Assembly (NCBI GenBank): GCA_002794785.1
Contig: NBBA01000006.1
Coordinates: forward strand, 558,001-622,000
DNA from: Coniferiporia sulphurascens
Lineage: Eukaryota; Basidiomycota; Agaricomycetes; Hymenochaetales; Hymenochaetaceae
Reading direction: 5' to 3'
Length of the DNA: 64,000 nucleotides
Under the pieces are notes generated by a model that saw only the letters and a program-made list of their open reading frames with translations, ran no database searches and was not told the origin of the DNA. Numbering within the stretch: position 1 is the first letter of the stretch; each line of letters opens with the position of its first letter. The position numbers and the translations under genes are program-made. This document shows positions 33,423 to 44,639 of this stretch, piece by piece.

Positions 33423-35293
33423 TATAATAGAGAATTAAAGCGCGTCTGTGGGTATTTCGAGTCGTGAAAGGTATTAGAGGGCGTTGTACATGTCTTCGGG
33501 GGAGGAGGAGGAGGAGGGTGTGAGGTTGTATGCGGAGGGGGACAAGAGCAAAAGCGCGTCCGACAAGGTTGCTGACGTTTAACGCATGTACCGTCGGAGT
33601 CTCAAATGCCCTCAAGCGTCGCTGCGGCAGTCACACCTGCACCCCATATATGGTAATTGTCTCCTGCAGACCCCCCGCATATGGAAGCAGCGATCGCGCT
33701 TCCCACGGAAGTAAAACATGTTCCTCTATGCGTCCGCGCCCTTCGAGTAGCCGACCTTTTTTTTTCTCTATACAGTTCCCGTTCCCACTCGGAGGCTGCT
33801 CTTTTCTCTCGGGCCTCTTTTCGAGCGCAGTCCGTGCGGAGGCAGACTAGAGTTCGTGACGGACTTACTGCGGTGCGTGGTTGTGCTCACGACTGTCCCG
33901 CAGCCAACCATCCCCGCCTCCAGGTGATGAACACATCACGGCCGACGCAGTACGTACTACGGCCCGCGCACGCCCCCCTGAAAATATATATCACGCATAA
34001 ATACCCCGTTTTTTCTCCCCTTCTTTGCGCTTGCGCTCTAGCGACCTGCTTTCCCGCCCTCCTATTCGCCACGAGTCGGCATCGTGTCAACGCGGGGCGA
34101 CACCGTCTGCCCGAGGTCTGCCGCGTGGTAGTCCCTCGGCTTTTGTTACAGTAGTCTAACTCGTATTTTGATCCCTACCGGAACATCCACGAAGCTCGCC
34201 AGGTGACAAGGAGGCCTGCAGCTTCGCGCGCGTTGGTATGTGTGCGTGCAGCCCCCTGACCTTGCGCACGAGCTCGTACGTAGGAAACACATTTACCTCC
34301 GGAGTCCCGGACGCAAACTCGAGGATGCCCTCGGTGCCTGGTACGCGGACATTGACGCTAAAAAGCACGTTCTCCAAGACGCCTCAAGGACCGCTGTTGC
34401 CCCATCCAATAGGGCAAAGTGTGGTCGCCGCCTATCGAGGATGCTTATCCCTACGCGTCGAAGGGTGGCGTAATCGCTTACTCGACATCATGGCCCGGCG
34501 CTTTGCGGATTTGCCTGACCTCAAATCATCCGTCCCGAGCTCTATTCGAATCCTGTTTCTGATCGACTTTCCTTAGGAAAAAGGAGTCCGAATATTGGAG
34601 ATAGCTTATAATTAGTATATACGCCACAGTTGAAGGGGTGCCTGTTTGTGGTTAATGCAGGCTTATAACGGCACTCCCTTTGTGTCCCAATTCGCACGTG
34701 TGTTTTCCAGGGAGACCTTTAATTTTAATTTCGGCGGGCTGAGAAAACAACGCCGTGGCATCGCCACGCCGCAACATGCATGTTGACTAATCATGACATT
34801 CCCATTTACGTCCACGGAATCCGGATGCAAATACCGTCCACCGCTACCTTCAATCCAGTTCAGCTCGAGCTCGCCCTCAAGCAGGGGCTTAACGTGGTCC
34901 TCGCGATGGCAACGGCAACGACACAAAGGCAAAGTAGCCCAGAACCCGGACCCGGACCCGGACGTGAGCAGTTTTGCCGGCTTCGAAGCATATCACGGCG
35001 ATCCTTATAGTAATCTGAATTGAACACACATATGCGATCAAGGCTTCGCTTAACTAGAAGTCCTTCTTCCCTTCAATATGCGCACAGGGGAATTGCGCCG
35101 TAAACGGACTTTGCTCGCCCGTGCGCCAGGGTTGCGGCTTGCAAGTCTCCTTTTTCTCACTTGCTCTCATACTCCCTCCACCTGCTGCTGTTTCCTGCAG
35201 CCCGCTGCTGCCTACGCTACACCCACGCCCTTCTTCCGATTGAGATCGGTAGTATCCACAGGCAACTTCAGGCCCAGTTAATAGTTAGGCAGC
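33423..35293. other. Intergenic 1.9 kb with degenerate coding-like tracts on the + strand
   Basis: Between about 34155 and 34960 three + strand tracts look coding: NSYFDPYRNIHEARQ ending at a GT donor (34203), then after a CAG at 34251 PPDLAHELVRRKHIYLRSPG and KLEDALGAWYADIDAKKH, and later HDIPIYVHGIRMQIPSTATF with VQLELALKQGLNVVLAMA. They cannot be joined into one frame by credible introns, and no family is recognised, so a decayed gene is the simplest reading. A TATATAT string lies at about 33986. The leftmost part holds the Rua1-like promoter with a GGAGGAGGAGG tract near 33500. Confidence 0.3.
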
Positions 35294-37016
35294 ATGGCTT
35301 CTGGTTACTCTCTCATCGTCGGTCCGCTGCTCATCGGCGTCGTCGTCAACGCGTTCGTTTTCGGAGTCTGTCTCATGCAGCTTGTGAGCTATCTCTCTGC
35401 CGGCTACAAAGACGGCTGGAAGATCGTGTACGTCCCGTACCGGATTTCCCCTCACTCATCTGATTACCTTCTCACGCCGCCTACTCAGCGCCCTCTTGGC
35501 TTGGGTGTATGTGATAGACACGTTCCAGGTCGCCAGTTCGGTGTCGATGCTCTGGCACTACGTCGTCTCCAACTTTTCCAGCCCCGATGCGCTCGCCTCC
35601 GGGCCATGGGAGTACGCCACCCTCCCCATATTCAGTGCACTGTCAGTTGGCATTTTATTACCCGCTTCCATAATGTTCGCAGTATCTGACACATCCGTCT
35701 TATTTATTTTTTGTGCATGCACTTTCCCGCTTTCCCCTGATCAAATACTCGCAGTGCTTCTGTCCCGATTCAGCACTTCATGGCCTGGCGTATCATGCGC
35801 TTTTCACGGAAGATTTGGCTGTTCGTTTACATCTCGGCTCTTTCGTGGACGCAGGCAGGGCTGGCTTGTGCATCCGCCGCGCAGGGCCTCCAGCTCACCA
35901 CCATACAGTCGCACGTCAGCATCATCCCGACCGCGGATGCCTGGCTCGCTGCGTCGGTCGCCTGCGACACAAGCATCACGTGCGTCTCGTTTTGTTTCGG
36001 CGAATTAATTGCTTCCCTTCAAAAGCAACGCATAAAGCTGACTTATTACCGCTTTTGGATGCGTTAGTGTCCTTCTGCTGTACTATTTAAGCAAGAGCCG
36101 GACAGGCTTCGAAAGTATGCTTTTTTTTCTTCCTTCTGTTCTTCTACGCACGCCTCGTGTATACGAAACTGACTCCTTTTACTTATTTTTTTGGGCGCGA
36201 CTCTCAGGGACCGACTCTATTATCGCCAAGATATGCCGTACGACCGTAGAGGCCGCGGTCCCTGTTACGATTTTATGCGTGCGTTTACCCTTCCGGGACG
36301 TAATTGGATTTGCTAATTAAACCGTCTTTTATTTGCGTACAGATACTTGATCTCGCCTTCTTGGTAAGTCGCTGGATTCATATGTCCAAGGCATGAATAA
36401 TTGACCCGTCTTCATAGACGTCAACTCCCGACAACAACCTTCATTATATGTTTGCTTTGCCCGTGGGCCGGCTTTACACGTTAGTGGAGTTGTTTTTTCC
36501 GCGCTAGCTCCTGGGCGTTTACTGACTTTGTGGTTCTATTCTTTTTTACGATAAAGCAATACCCTATTGAGTGTACGTACTTGCGAGGAATCACGCATAT
36601 AGTCTATGTTCCGTTCCGTGCTAACGAGTGGAATCACCTGTAGACGCTTAACGAACGCAAGAGCCTCCGCACGACGGCCGAGAGCTCCAGTGCTAACCGC
36701 CAGGGCATCAGTCTCGGTGTACGTCTTCTCTCCCTCGCCGTCTCCCCGTCTCTGTCGAAATTGACTGCTGACGATCGTGTTGCACCTTTCCCTTTCTTCC
36801 TCGCAGGCCGTGAGCGTGAAGAACCGTTTCCAGAACGTGCGTCCCGCGCAGGTACATATCAACATCGAGCAAGACGTCGATGTGCAGATGGAGGAGCTCG
36901 AGGCTGCCAAGATCGGCACGCACTGTGTTGGCTCGCTCACGGACGACTCGGATAACGCGCTCAGCGTCGAGCAGCAGCGGGACGACAAGTTCGCTGAGGC
37001 CGGCATGGGCTATTGA
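35294..37016 (+). CDS. DUF6534-type multi-pass membrane protein, 10 exons
   Basis: Spliced model (337 aa): 35294-35427, 35489-35641, 35755-35979, 36068-36114, 36208-36278, 36343-36363, 36418-36479, 36557-36572, 36644-36718, 36807-37016. This is the seven-helix family abundant in mushroom-forming fungi and of unknown function. Helices are visible as LIVGPLLIGVVVNAFVFGVC, ALLAWVYVIDTFQVA, FSALASVPIQHFMAWRI, IWLFVYISALSWTQAGLAC, ACDTSITVLLLYYLSKSRTG and VEAAVPVTILCILDLAFLT. Conserved strings PIQHFMAWRI, SKSRTGFERTD and YMFALPVGRLYTNTLLSTLN support every join. Exons of 21 and 16 nt are fixed by DLAFL and NTLLS. The C-terminal tail (about 70 aa) is hydrophilic and cytosolic by inference. Confidence 0.85.
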
Positions 37017-37270
37017 CTGATTGATTGTCCTCCCCTTCCTATCCCTTTTCACGTCCCTCTTTCTTGATGGCGGTGATCCGACGTGTGTGTGTGTTGCGTG
37101 CGCAGGGCGCGGAGTGTGTATATCGACTTGGGCCCCCCTGAGGCTCGGGTTATTTTTTCTTGCGATACCCCGTATAATTGCAGATGAAATACGTACGACA
37201 GTAGTAATAGATAGCGAAAAAACTGAACGATTACAAAAATGAAAAGAGCACGTTGCCCACCTCCTCCGTT

Positions 37271-37300
37271 ACATACATAACATAACATAACATACATACA
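37271..37300. repeat. Short tandem repeat ACATA/CATAA
   Basis: About 30 bp of ACATA/CATAA units lie between the convergent DUF6534 and AlkB-like genes, within the probable 3' flank. Confidence 0.7.
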
Positions 37301-37308
37301 GCCTGGGT

Positions 37309-38377
37309 TCACGTAAAATGCAATACATCGAAACCGCGTCCGTACGCCGCTTCCCAATCGAACTCGCTCGCATGGTTCTCCGCTCCGAACGCCGCGAGCA
37401 GCGCCTCCGCCTCCGCTTCCGCCTGTCCGCAGCCACCTCCGCCGAGGACCGCGCGTGCGTCGTCGTGCGTCTTGCCCGTGGCGCCCTGCCCCCATATGCG
37501 CGCGCCGTCCGCGCTGAGGAAGGTGCCGATCGTGCGGAAGGTGAGGCTGATGCGCATACCGCCGTGTGTGGTTTCGGCGGCGGATTTGAGTGTTGGGGGG
37601 CGCCGGTCGGGTCGGATGGAGTGCAGCCATGCGGCGTTTGTGGCGGGGCCCATGGTGAAGGCGGAGTTGTGAGGGAGTGGGATGGATTGTTTGGCGCGGA
37701 GGGAGGAGGGGGTTTCTTTTGTGTCTTTTTTGGTGCGTAGGGTCATTGTGCGTTGTGCGCCGATGGAGACGCTGTGTGGGGGCGGTCAGGAAACAGGGGA
37801 AGGAGGAAGGGGGGAAGGAGGAAGAGGGGCCGCACGTACTTGACGATGCACGACCCGCGTACGACGTCGATGGTCTTGTCGGAGTGCTCGGAGATGTAGT
37901 CGCCGCCGTGTCGGTAGAGCTGGATGAGCGCGTGGTTGAGCGGCTGCCCGAGGAGCTGCGCGATGTGAGCGCGGATACGCGCGACGGTCGGTGAGAAAGG
38001 GCGGAGGGGCGGCGACGCGTCGGCTGGATGGCGGTAGACTGGGACGCTGTGAGAGGCGGGGTTCATTGTGGACGCGAATGGGAGACGGAGCATATAGACG
38101 GACCTGCCGTCTTTTGCGACTTCGCCCTCGACGGCGACGAGGCGCGGGACTTCACCGCCTGGATACGGGGGTGAGTTGGTATTATGCGGAACCCCATTCC
38201 CCTCAGATGCAAGGCGGACGTACCTCGGTGGCTCATAGTCTCCCATTGCACCTCCTCGAAGAGACGCTCGAAGGCGGTGTCTGCTAGCTCTGGCGGGAGG
38301 AGGTCAAGGATGAGGTACGTGTCGCCCTCGCCGTACCGATCTTCTGTTGTCTTTGGCTGGTCTGAGAAGGAGGCCAT
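37309..38377 (-). CDS. AlkB-like 2-oxoglutarate/Fe(II) dioxygenase, 4 exons
   Basis: Spliced model (292 aa): 38377-38224, 38158-38104, 38046-37840, 37771-37309. AlkB-type enzymes oxidise alkyl groups on nucleic acids or proteins using iron and 2-oxoglutarate. The iron ligands are visible: His and Asp in YISEHSDKTIDVVRG (about 124 and 126) and the distal His in TNAAWLHSI (about 189). The 2-oxoglutarate-binding arginines are in GGMRISLTFRTIGTFL (about 212 and 218). VPVYRHPADASPP and HALIQLYRHGGD are typical of the fungal members. The second intron (57 bp) keeps frame even if retained; it is removed because splicing yields the family-like DGSVPVYRHP. Substrate is unknown. The C-terminal 40 residues are Ala/Glu/Gly-rich. 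Confidence 0.87.
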
Positions 38378-39100
38378 TCTTACTTGAGGAAAAAAGTCAA
38401 GTGCCAGTGGTTATGAGGTGCTGTGATCGAATGGGATGATAGTAAGTAGGCCATTCGAGAATAGTCTGAGCATCGAGCCGGAGTTGAGTCACTCGAAGCT
38501 CAGCCGGGTCTTTAGAGGGCTCTGGGACGTCTTAATAATTTTAATCCAATTATTTGAGGGCTGTACTGAAACTTGAAGAACTTGAATCAGATGGGTGGAA
38601 GACAAAGAATTGTTTGTGATCGACGCCGGTCACTTCACTCCAGCTTTACCCTCCATGGACACACTACGTTCGTTAGCTGGCTCTCTAAACTCGTGCTTGT
38701 CTTGTTTGGACTCGCTGCCTACTCTCATGCACGTATAAATCGTCCGGAAATATCTGGGATGAAGACAGGCACGAATAGGCTATGACTAAAGGCTTGTTGA
38801 AAGGAGGGGCTGATATGAAAATACGAAACTGGAGCCGAAAGATTGTCTGTGCTAGATGAACTTGCGGAGATCCGCTGAAATTACATGAAAAAACGGAAGC
38901 GAAGTGCGAATGGACACAATAAATGAGGTTTAAATTATTTCTCCAACTGTGGAGAGGCGAAGAGGAAAGGTAACTGGTATGGAATGTACAGAACTGCTTC
39001 CTCAAGCAAGGAGGTGGCAGCGATTTTAGGGAGTGACGGTGTGTTGGGTGTGTATGTACTATGGTTATCGTCGACGTTCTCTGCCTTCGCGACGGGAAGC
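38378..39100. other. Intergenic 0.7 kb, P3 3' end to AlkB-like promoter
   Basis: This AT-rich spacer upstream of the AlkB-like gene contains the 3' flank of P3. No coding or repeat signal is seen. Confidence 0.45.
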
Positions 39101-40693
39101 TTACAGCACAGACTGTGGATTCCACCAGCAATTTCGGATGCTATGATCTTCAAAATGCGGCTGCACTGCTGTGGGTGGCATCTCGGCGCAGATATCCATG
39201 TAACCGTTTATTATGGGAGGCTGTTGAGGCGGTACACGCTCGTCTTCTACCAAGCTGGTTTTCTGTGGCTCTGGAGCATAGTCGAACGAAAGGAAGGGGT
39301 CAAGGTATGGACTGTCTGGACTAGGACGCGAGCGTTTACGAGGTTTCCGCCGTGATGGTGCAATATTACTGTCTGATCGCTTTGGACGCTTTGTATCTGG
39401 AAAGCCCGTATCTCTTTCCTCGATGCAGGTTTTCGTGTCGTCGTCTGATGATCGCTTGTGTCTCTTACCGGCACACGGACTCTCGTCGTCAAACAGTGCT
39501 CCGATATCGACATCGTCAGCGTGCTTCTCGTCCCTGCCTTGCTCCGTCTTTGTCTCCAGGGGCGTCCGACTGCGAGCGAATATCGGCGAAAATAGGGCCT
39601 GGAGTTTTCCCGGGAGGCTGACTGTGTTCGGATACACGTCCGGATCCGAGAGTAAATCTAGGATGTCCTCAAGCGCATCGGGTGTTGTGTATTGTGCGAG
39701 GGCCGGCCCGAATGGCCCATGCCGCTCACGGTCCTCTGTATCTGAGTCCCAACTATAACGCAAAGACGCGCCATGGCCCTTCGCCCACCCCTTGTAGAAC
39801 TTGTGTACGGCCTTCTCGGAGGGCCGCGAAACACCCTCGGCGAGCTTGAACACAACGCGGTGGATTGTCGCGAGATAAACGAGGCCCTTACCGAGTGTGT
39901 TACGCCCGTCCGTCCAGGCGAGACACTCGTCGAGCGTAATCCAACCCTTCATGACCATAAAAACGAGCTCGAGAGCGGGACAGGCGTGGTCCAGCGTATA
40001 GTCCGCACGGCCCTCCGAAAGCACCATAGTGCGCACGGTGTGGAACCACACGTATGCGCGCCGCGGGTCAAGGCGGCATTCCGAGAGGCTCGAGATGTGC
40101 TCGGCGATGTGCGTGGCTGTCGCGGTGCGGGAGCTCGGAGGTGTAGGCCCTAGTGGCTCGTCCTCGAGTGGGAGCCCTCTGGCGTCACTGGGACTGATCG
40201 ATGAAGCACGCGACACTGGGGGTTGACGTGCTGGACGGCGCTTGCGCGCTTCAGGCGCCCGGGGAGGGAGGGGGGTCGCAGATTTCCAAGTCCCATTGGT
40301 TATGAAGTCCCGGAAATGACCGCCATCTGCAGAAGCCTGCACATCGATATCACGCACTTGCGCGCGCACTTTCTGCAGGGGAATTGTTATGTGAGGCTCA
40401 AGGTATCGAATTTGCTTGGACATGAGTCCTTTTGGTATTTAACTCACCCTCAGGATGTGTTTCTTTTGTTTGAGGTTTAGGCCGCCGATGAGGCGCGTTA
40501 TCTTCGCGGGGGACGCGGCGCGCATCCGTTTGTGGTGGCGCCGAACGGCGTCGGTGTGTTTGGCGACGCGCGTTTTCGGGACCGACATCGGGACTGGAAT
40601 CGGGATCGCAAGTTTCCACGAAACATCGGGTGCGCTGTGCGAGGGAAAGAAAAAGCTAAAGAGAGTGCTGAATGTTGTGAACATTATCTGCAT
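39101..40693 (-). CDS. P3: lineage-specific protein, closest relative of P2
   Basis: Model (505 aa): exons 40693-40448 and 40372-39101. The 75-bp intron is required by a stop just after its GTGAGT donor and ends CCCCTGCAG. The N-terminal module LNLKQKKHILR then KVRAQVRDIDVQASADGGHF matches P2 on both sides of the intron. The core begins at about residue 190: AYVWFHTVRTMV, ACPALELVFMVMKGWITLDE, CLAWTDGRNTLGKGL, GVSRPSEKAV, YSWDSDTEDRERHGPFGPAL. It is followed by acidic and basic stretches (KRHKRSSDDDTK, RKPRKRSRPSPD) and ends RNCWWNPQSVL. The extreme 5' end is uncertain. A second ATG (40684) is in frame, and a pyrimidine tract with CGCACAG near 40638 could be an acceptor for an alternative first exon. 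Function is not recognised. Confidence 0.72.
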
Positions 40694-41555
40694 TCCGCAC
40701 AATAATAGGTGAGTATCCAATAATACGCAATATTGCTCTTGCCTAATTTGACTTACAATACGGGTAGGACGGTGGATACGAGTAGGTGGCTCGCAGATGT
40801 ACATGAAATGCACGCGGGATACCGAGCCTCAGAGCAGATGGGGTCGATTACGCTTCGCTGGGGGGGTGGGTGTCGCAGGGCAGGTCGGCGTTGAACGTGT
40901 GGGGGGCCCGACCCGCATACTGCTCAGCTTTTATACTGCGCGTGGCTCTCCCGGTGCTTTGACTCCCTGAGCGAAGGTGCTGTGGCCGTCGGAGTTCGTG
41001 GGTTAGATGAGCATCTGGCTGTGCGACAAAGCGGCTTCGACAGTACCCACTGACGGTGGCTTGTCTGTGCATCGGGTTTTGGGCGTTGTGTGAGCACTCT
41101 TTGTGGTCGTCAGAGGAGCGTCGGTTGGTTCGGTATAGAATCCTGACTTTCCCATCCTTTTTAAACTGGTAGACACCTGGAGTGCATTTGCGCGTCATTA
41201 AGCACAGAACTTGTGTATTCTGCGGATTCTGTGGATTGAATAGACGACATTCGTATTTAAGAAAATATACGTGCAGTATTTACGGTATTCGCTGAGCCAG
41301 CGCGGTTTGATCGGCGGCAGGATGCGACTGACGCGTTTGGGTCGCTCTAAGCATCATGCCATCACCATAGCCCGCACTCGTCAGACCAACAATTCTGTTC
41401 GTCTCTTCACACATCTATCTTGTTCACAGCGGTCTGCACTGTCCTACTGGAGGTCAAACCCCCAGTTGTCGAACTTCATCTTGGGAACACAACGGTGTTT
41501 GCTTTCGGCCAGCACGAAGTATAACGCCTTTCCGACTGTTTATGATTTCTTCGAA
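40694..41555. promoter_or_regulatory. Divergent intergenic region P3 / ATG22
   Basis: These 0.86 kb hold the promoters of P3 (-) and ATG22 (+). A 116-codon frame on the - strand lacks any coding signature. No clear TATA box is seen. Confidence 0.4.
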
Positions 41556-43558
41556 ATGAGCTCGAACGACTTACTTGTCGATGAATCAGTCTCGACGGGC
41601 TCGTACGATGAGACGAAAGCGAAGCGCCACCTGCGCGGATGGTTGAGTTATGCGTTCGCGAGGTGCGCCCTTTCGTCTTCTCACCCTGAGCTTCGTTGCT
41701 AACGCATGTCGGTTTGATTCTGGACGTATAGTGAGGTGTTCGTCGTGGTTTCGCTGACCATGTTCTTGCCTATCTGTCTTGAGCAGTTTGCGCGGGACAA
41801 TGGTATGCTACTTCCAGACAAGACGACGCCCTGCGTGGATGCGAAGACCACGCCACTGGATGCGAGTGGCGCAGCGGAGGAACTGAGATGCGTCGTGAAA
41901 ATCGGGTGGATGTGGATAGATAGTGCGAGTTTCAGGTACGTTCGTATTGCTTCGGCTACAGTCTACGTGAAAGCTAAGTGGGCTAAATGTGTGTAGCTTG
42001 TATGTGTATTCTACGTCCGTAGCACTGCAGGCGCTGACGGTGATCTCTATGGGTGGGATTGCGAATAACCGTACGTGTATCCATTTGTCAAGACAATCTA
42101 TACTGACACCTTTCTCATACCCTACAGCGCACCACCGCAAATTGTCCCTCTTGTTCTTTGCCGCCGTCGGTTCCGTATCTGCCATGCTCTTCCTCGTTCT
42201 GTCCTCTTCCTCCCGCGTGTGGCAGTTCTGCGCCCTTTTTGCGATTCTCGCAAACGTTGGCTTCGGCGCGAGTGTCGTAGCGATGAACGCGTACCTTCCG
42301 ACGCTGGCGCGCGAGGACAAGGAAGTCGTGGCTGTGTTAGAAGAGCTACAAGTTTCTGAGGCCGAAGGTGAGGCTGGGCATGTACATGTGGAAAGGGACT
42401 CAGGCGACGGAGCCATTGACGACGATTCCCCTGCCGAGCCCCTACTTGCTGGCGAGAACGGTGTCAATCATGCGACGACTTCACCGGAGACGCAAGCGCT
42501 TCGTGAGAAGTACACATCTCTGCTTTCGCGCACCACTGCGCGGATATCCGGCTCGGGCATTGCGCTTGGTTACTTCGCCGGTATCATGGGGCTCCTCATC
42601 GCGCTCGTGCCTGTGATGCGCCTGGGCGGTTCGACCTTTTCGCTGCGTCTTGCGGTCGCAGCGAGTGGTGTCTGGTGGGCACTGTTCACGCTTCCCGCAT
42701 GGGCGTGGCTTCCCGGGGCTGAAATATCCGAGGATGGGAAGGGAGTCGGTCGTGAGTGGAGTCTAGCGCGGGAAATACTGAAAGCATGGAAACGTCTCGG
42801 ACAAATGCTGCGTTGGGGGGAGATCAAGAGACTGGTGAACACGTTTCGTTTCCTCGGGGCATGGTTCCTACTCAGTGACGGCTTCACGACAATTACCTCT
42901 ACGGCGCTGCTTTTCGGCAAGACGAGTCTGCACATGTCGGCGTCCGCGCTAATTCTCGTCGGATTGCTCGTGAACACGGCGGGGATCCTCGGCGCACTCG
43001 TGTGGCCACGTGTGCAGCGACGTCTGGGTTGGTCCAACCAACGTGTGCTCGTTGTGCTTGTTGCAATGTGCAGCGCGATCCCTGCGTATGGATGTCTTGG
43101 CTTCCTACCGGTTTTCCGCAACCCCGGGGTGGAAATAAACTTGCTCACGACGACGCGCTTTGGCGGGCTGACGACGCAAGGCGAGATGTTCGGGCTTGCG
43201 GTGTACTTTGGGACGGTGTATGGCGCGTTCCAGGGGTACGCGAGAGCGTTTTATGCGGAGTTGATACCGCCGGGCGAGGAGGCGCGGTGGTATGCGCTCT
43301 ACTCGATCACGGACAAGGTATGTTTATTGCAATAGATGGATTGCAGACAAACTAATATTACTATTGATTTATTAGTCGAGCTCGTTCATTGGGCCGCTAG
43401 TAGTGGGGCTTATCGCAGATGCGACTGGAAACATTCGGTATTCGTTTTTCTTCCTGCTTGCGATGGTCTGGTCGGCTGTGCCGCTGCTCGTCAGCGTGAA
43501 TGTGGAGAGGGGGAGGGAGGATGCGCGGAAGTATCGCGTTGGGACAGGTTATTCATAG
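41556..43558 (+). CDS. ATG22: ATG22-like vacuolar amino acid effluxer, 5 exons
   Basis: Spliced model (585 aa): 41556-41662, 41732-41935, 41997-42070, 42128-43317, 43376-43558. Atg22 is a major-facilitator-type protein of the vacuole that exports amino acids, chiefly leucine and others, after autophagy. The family start LRGWLSYAFASEVFVVVSL is present. It is followed by TM helices including STSVALQALTVISMGGIA, LLFFAAVGSVSAMLFLVL and FAILANVGFGASVVAMNAYL. Next come an acidic loop (about 175-225), ISGSGIALGYFAGIMGLL, FLGAWFLLSDGFTTITSTAL and GAFQGYARAFYAELIPPGEE. The end SSSFIGPLVVGLIADATGNI is typical. Length is normal, and the substrate is inferred from the yeast orthologue. SUMO starts about 290 bp downstream on the same strand. 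Confidence 0.9.
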
Positions 43559-43851
43559 GCCGTGGCCGGGGCATGTCTGTATAATAGTATATTTAGTATT
43601 GGATTTATATTACGAAAAGAGATGAACTTCATTATTAACTTTTTTCGACTCGGAGGTGACGCCGGCGCCACTTCTGAGCGCGTGACGCGACGCGAGTGAG
43701 TGAGTCACGTACTGAATATTTTCATTTACGGAACCGTGACCTCGCCAGGGGCACGCGTCGTTCAACCACACACCACCGGCAATAAGCAGCACGCAGCGTA
43801 ACACACGACAGACACGCTTTTTACCAGCAAACAGACACGAATACGCACACG

Positions 43852-44639
43852 ATGAGTGATGTCGAGGATGTAAAGGACGTGAAGCCCGACGTGAAGCCGG
43901 ATGTCAACAAAAAGATCACGATTACGGTGCGTTATGAGGACCGCGGTACGTGACGGTCTTCCCTCCCCGTGCTCACGAGTCTGCTCACCTAAACTCTCTT
44001 CGTTTCTTCGCCTTGGTCTTCTGGATATCTGGGCCTTTGGCATTTGGTCGCTACTTCGTTTCTTGCCGCAACCAGTCATCAAAATTGCAGTTAAGCCCAA
44101 CCAACGCATGGGCAAGGTGTTCGAAGCCGCTGGAGTGCGTGCTGTATTTCATATCCACAAATCCCGCACCCTCCACGCCACTCGAAGTATGAAAAGAAGC
44201 TGACGTTTTGTGGACCTTTGCAGACTTCGTTTGGGATGGATCATAGTGAGTGTGGCACGCGCATGCAGTTCTGATGTCCATTCCCAATCGCTCCCCCTGC
44301 CTCTGTGCGCGTGCGATTCCTGCTGCTGACTTTGCGTGTGCAGGGACGATCCGGTTTTACCTTGACGGCACGAAGCTGACAGTCGACGACACACCTGCTA
44401 AGGTGAGTCTACTCCCTGCTCTCCCCCTGCATGCGCTAGCGTGTCTCTCCTATCCTCGGACGTTCGCTCACTTGTTCTTAAAAACCTCGTCCGGGACGTG
44501 AATTGTAGCTTTCGATGGAAGATGGAGACGAGATCTCGGCGTTCATCGAGCAGGTGCGCTCGTTCAGCCTAATTCGCTCACCTCATTTCTCTCATATCCA
44601 TCATGGAACGAACAGCTTGGAGGCGGCTCGTCGTCTTGA
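43852..44639 (+). CDS. SMT3: SUMO (Smt3) ubiquitin-like modifier, 6 exons
   Basis: Spliced model (100 aa): 43852-43945, 44076-44134, 44224-44245, 44344-44402, 44509-44553, 44616-44639. SUMO is conjugated to lysines of nuclear proteins by E1 (Aos1-Uba2) and E2 (Ubc9). The ubiquitin fold is seen as KITITVRYEDRVIKIAVKPN, MGKVFEAAGTSFGMDH, RTIRFYLDGTKLTVDDTPAK and LSMEDGDEISAFIEQLGG. The tail is GGGSSS, so the precursor must be trimmed to the double glycine by an Ulp protease. Two VKPD sequences in the flexible N-terminus fit the SUMO acceptor pattern and could allow chain formation (inference). The 22-nt exon 3 is fixed by the alignment of TSFGMDH with other SUMO proteins. Confidence 0.92.

Noticed and set aside
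35294..37016. A biosynthetic or defence gene cluster in the central region
   Set aside because: The neighbours (AlkB-like, DUF6534, ATG22, SUMO, Rua1-like) are unrelated housekeeping or family genes and show no shared pathway.
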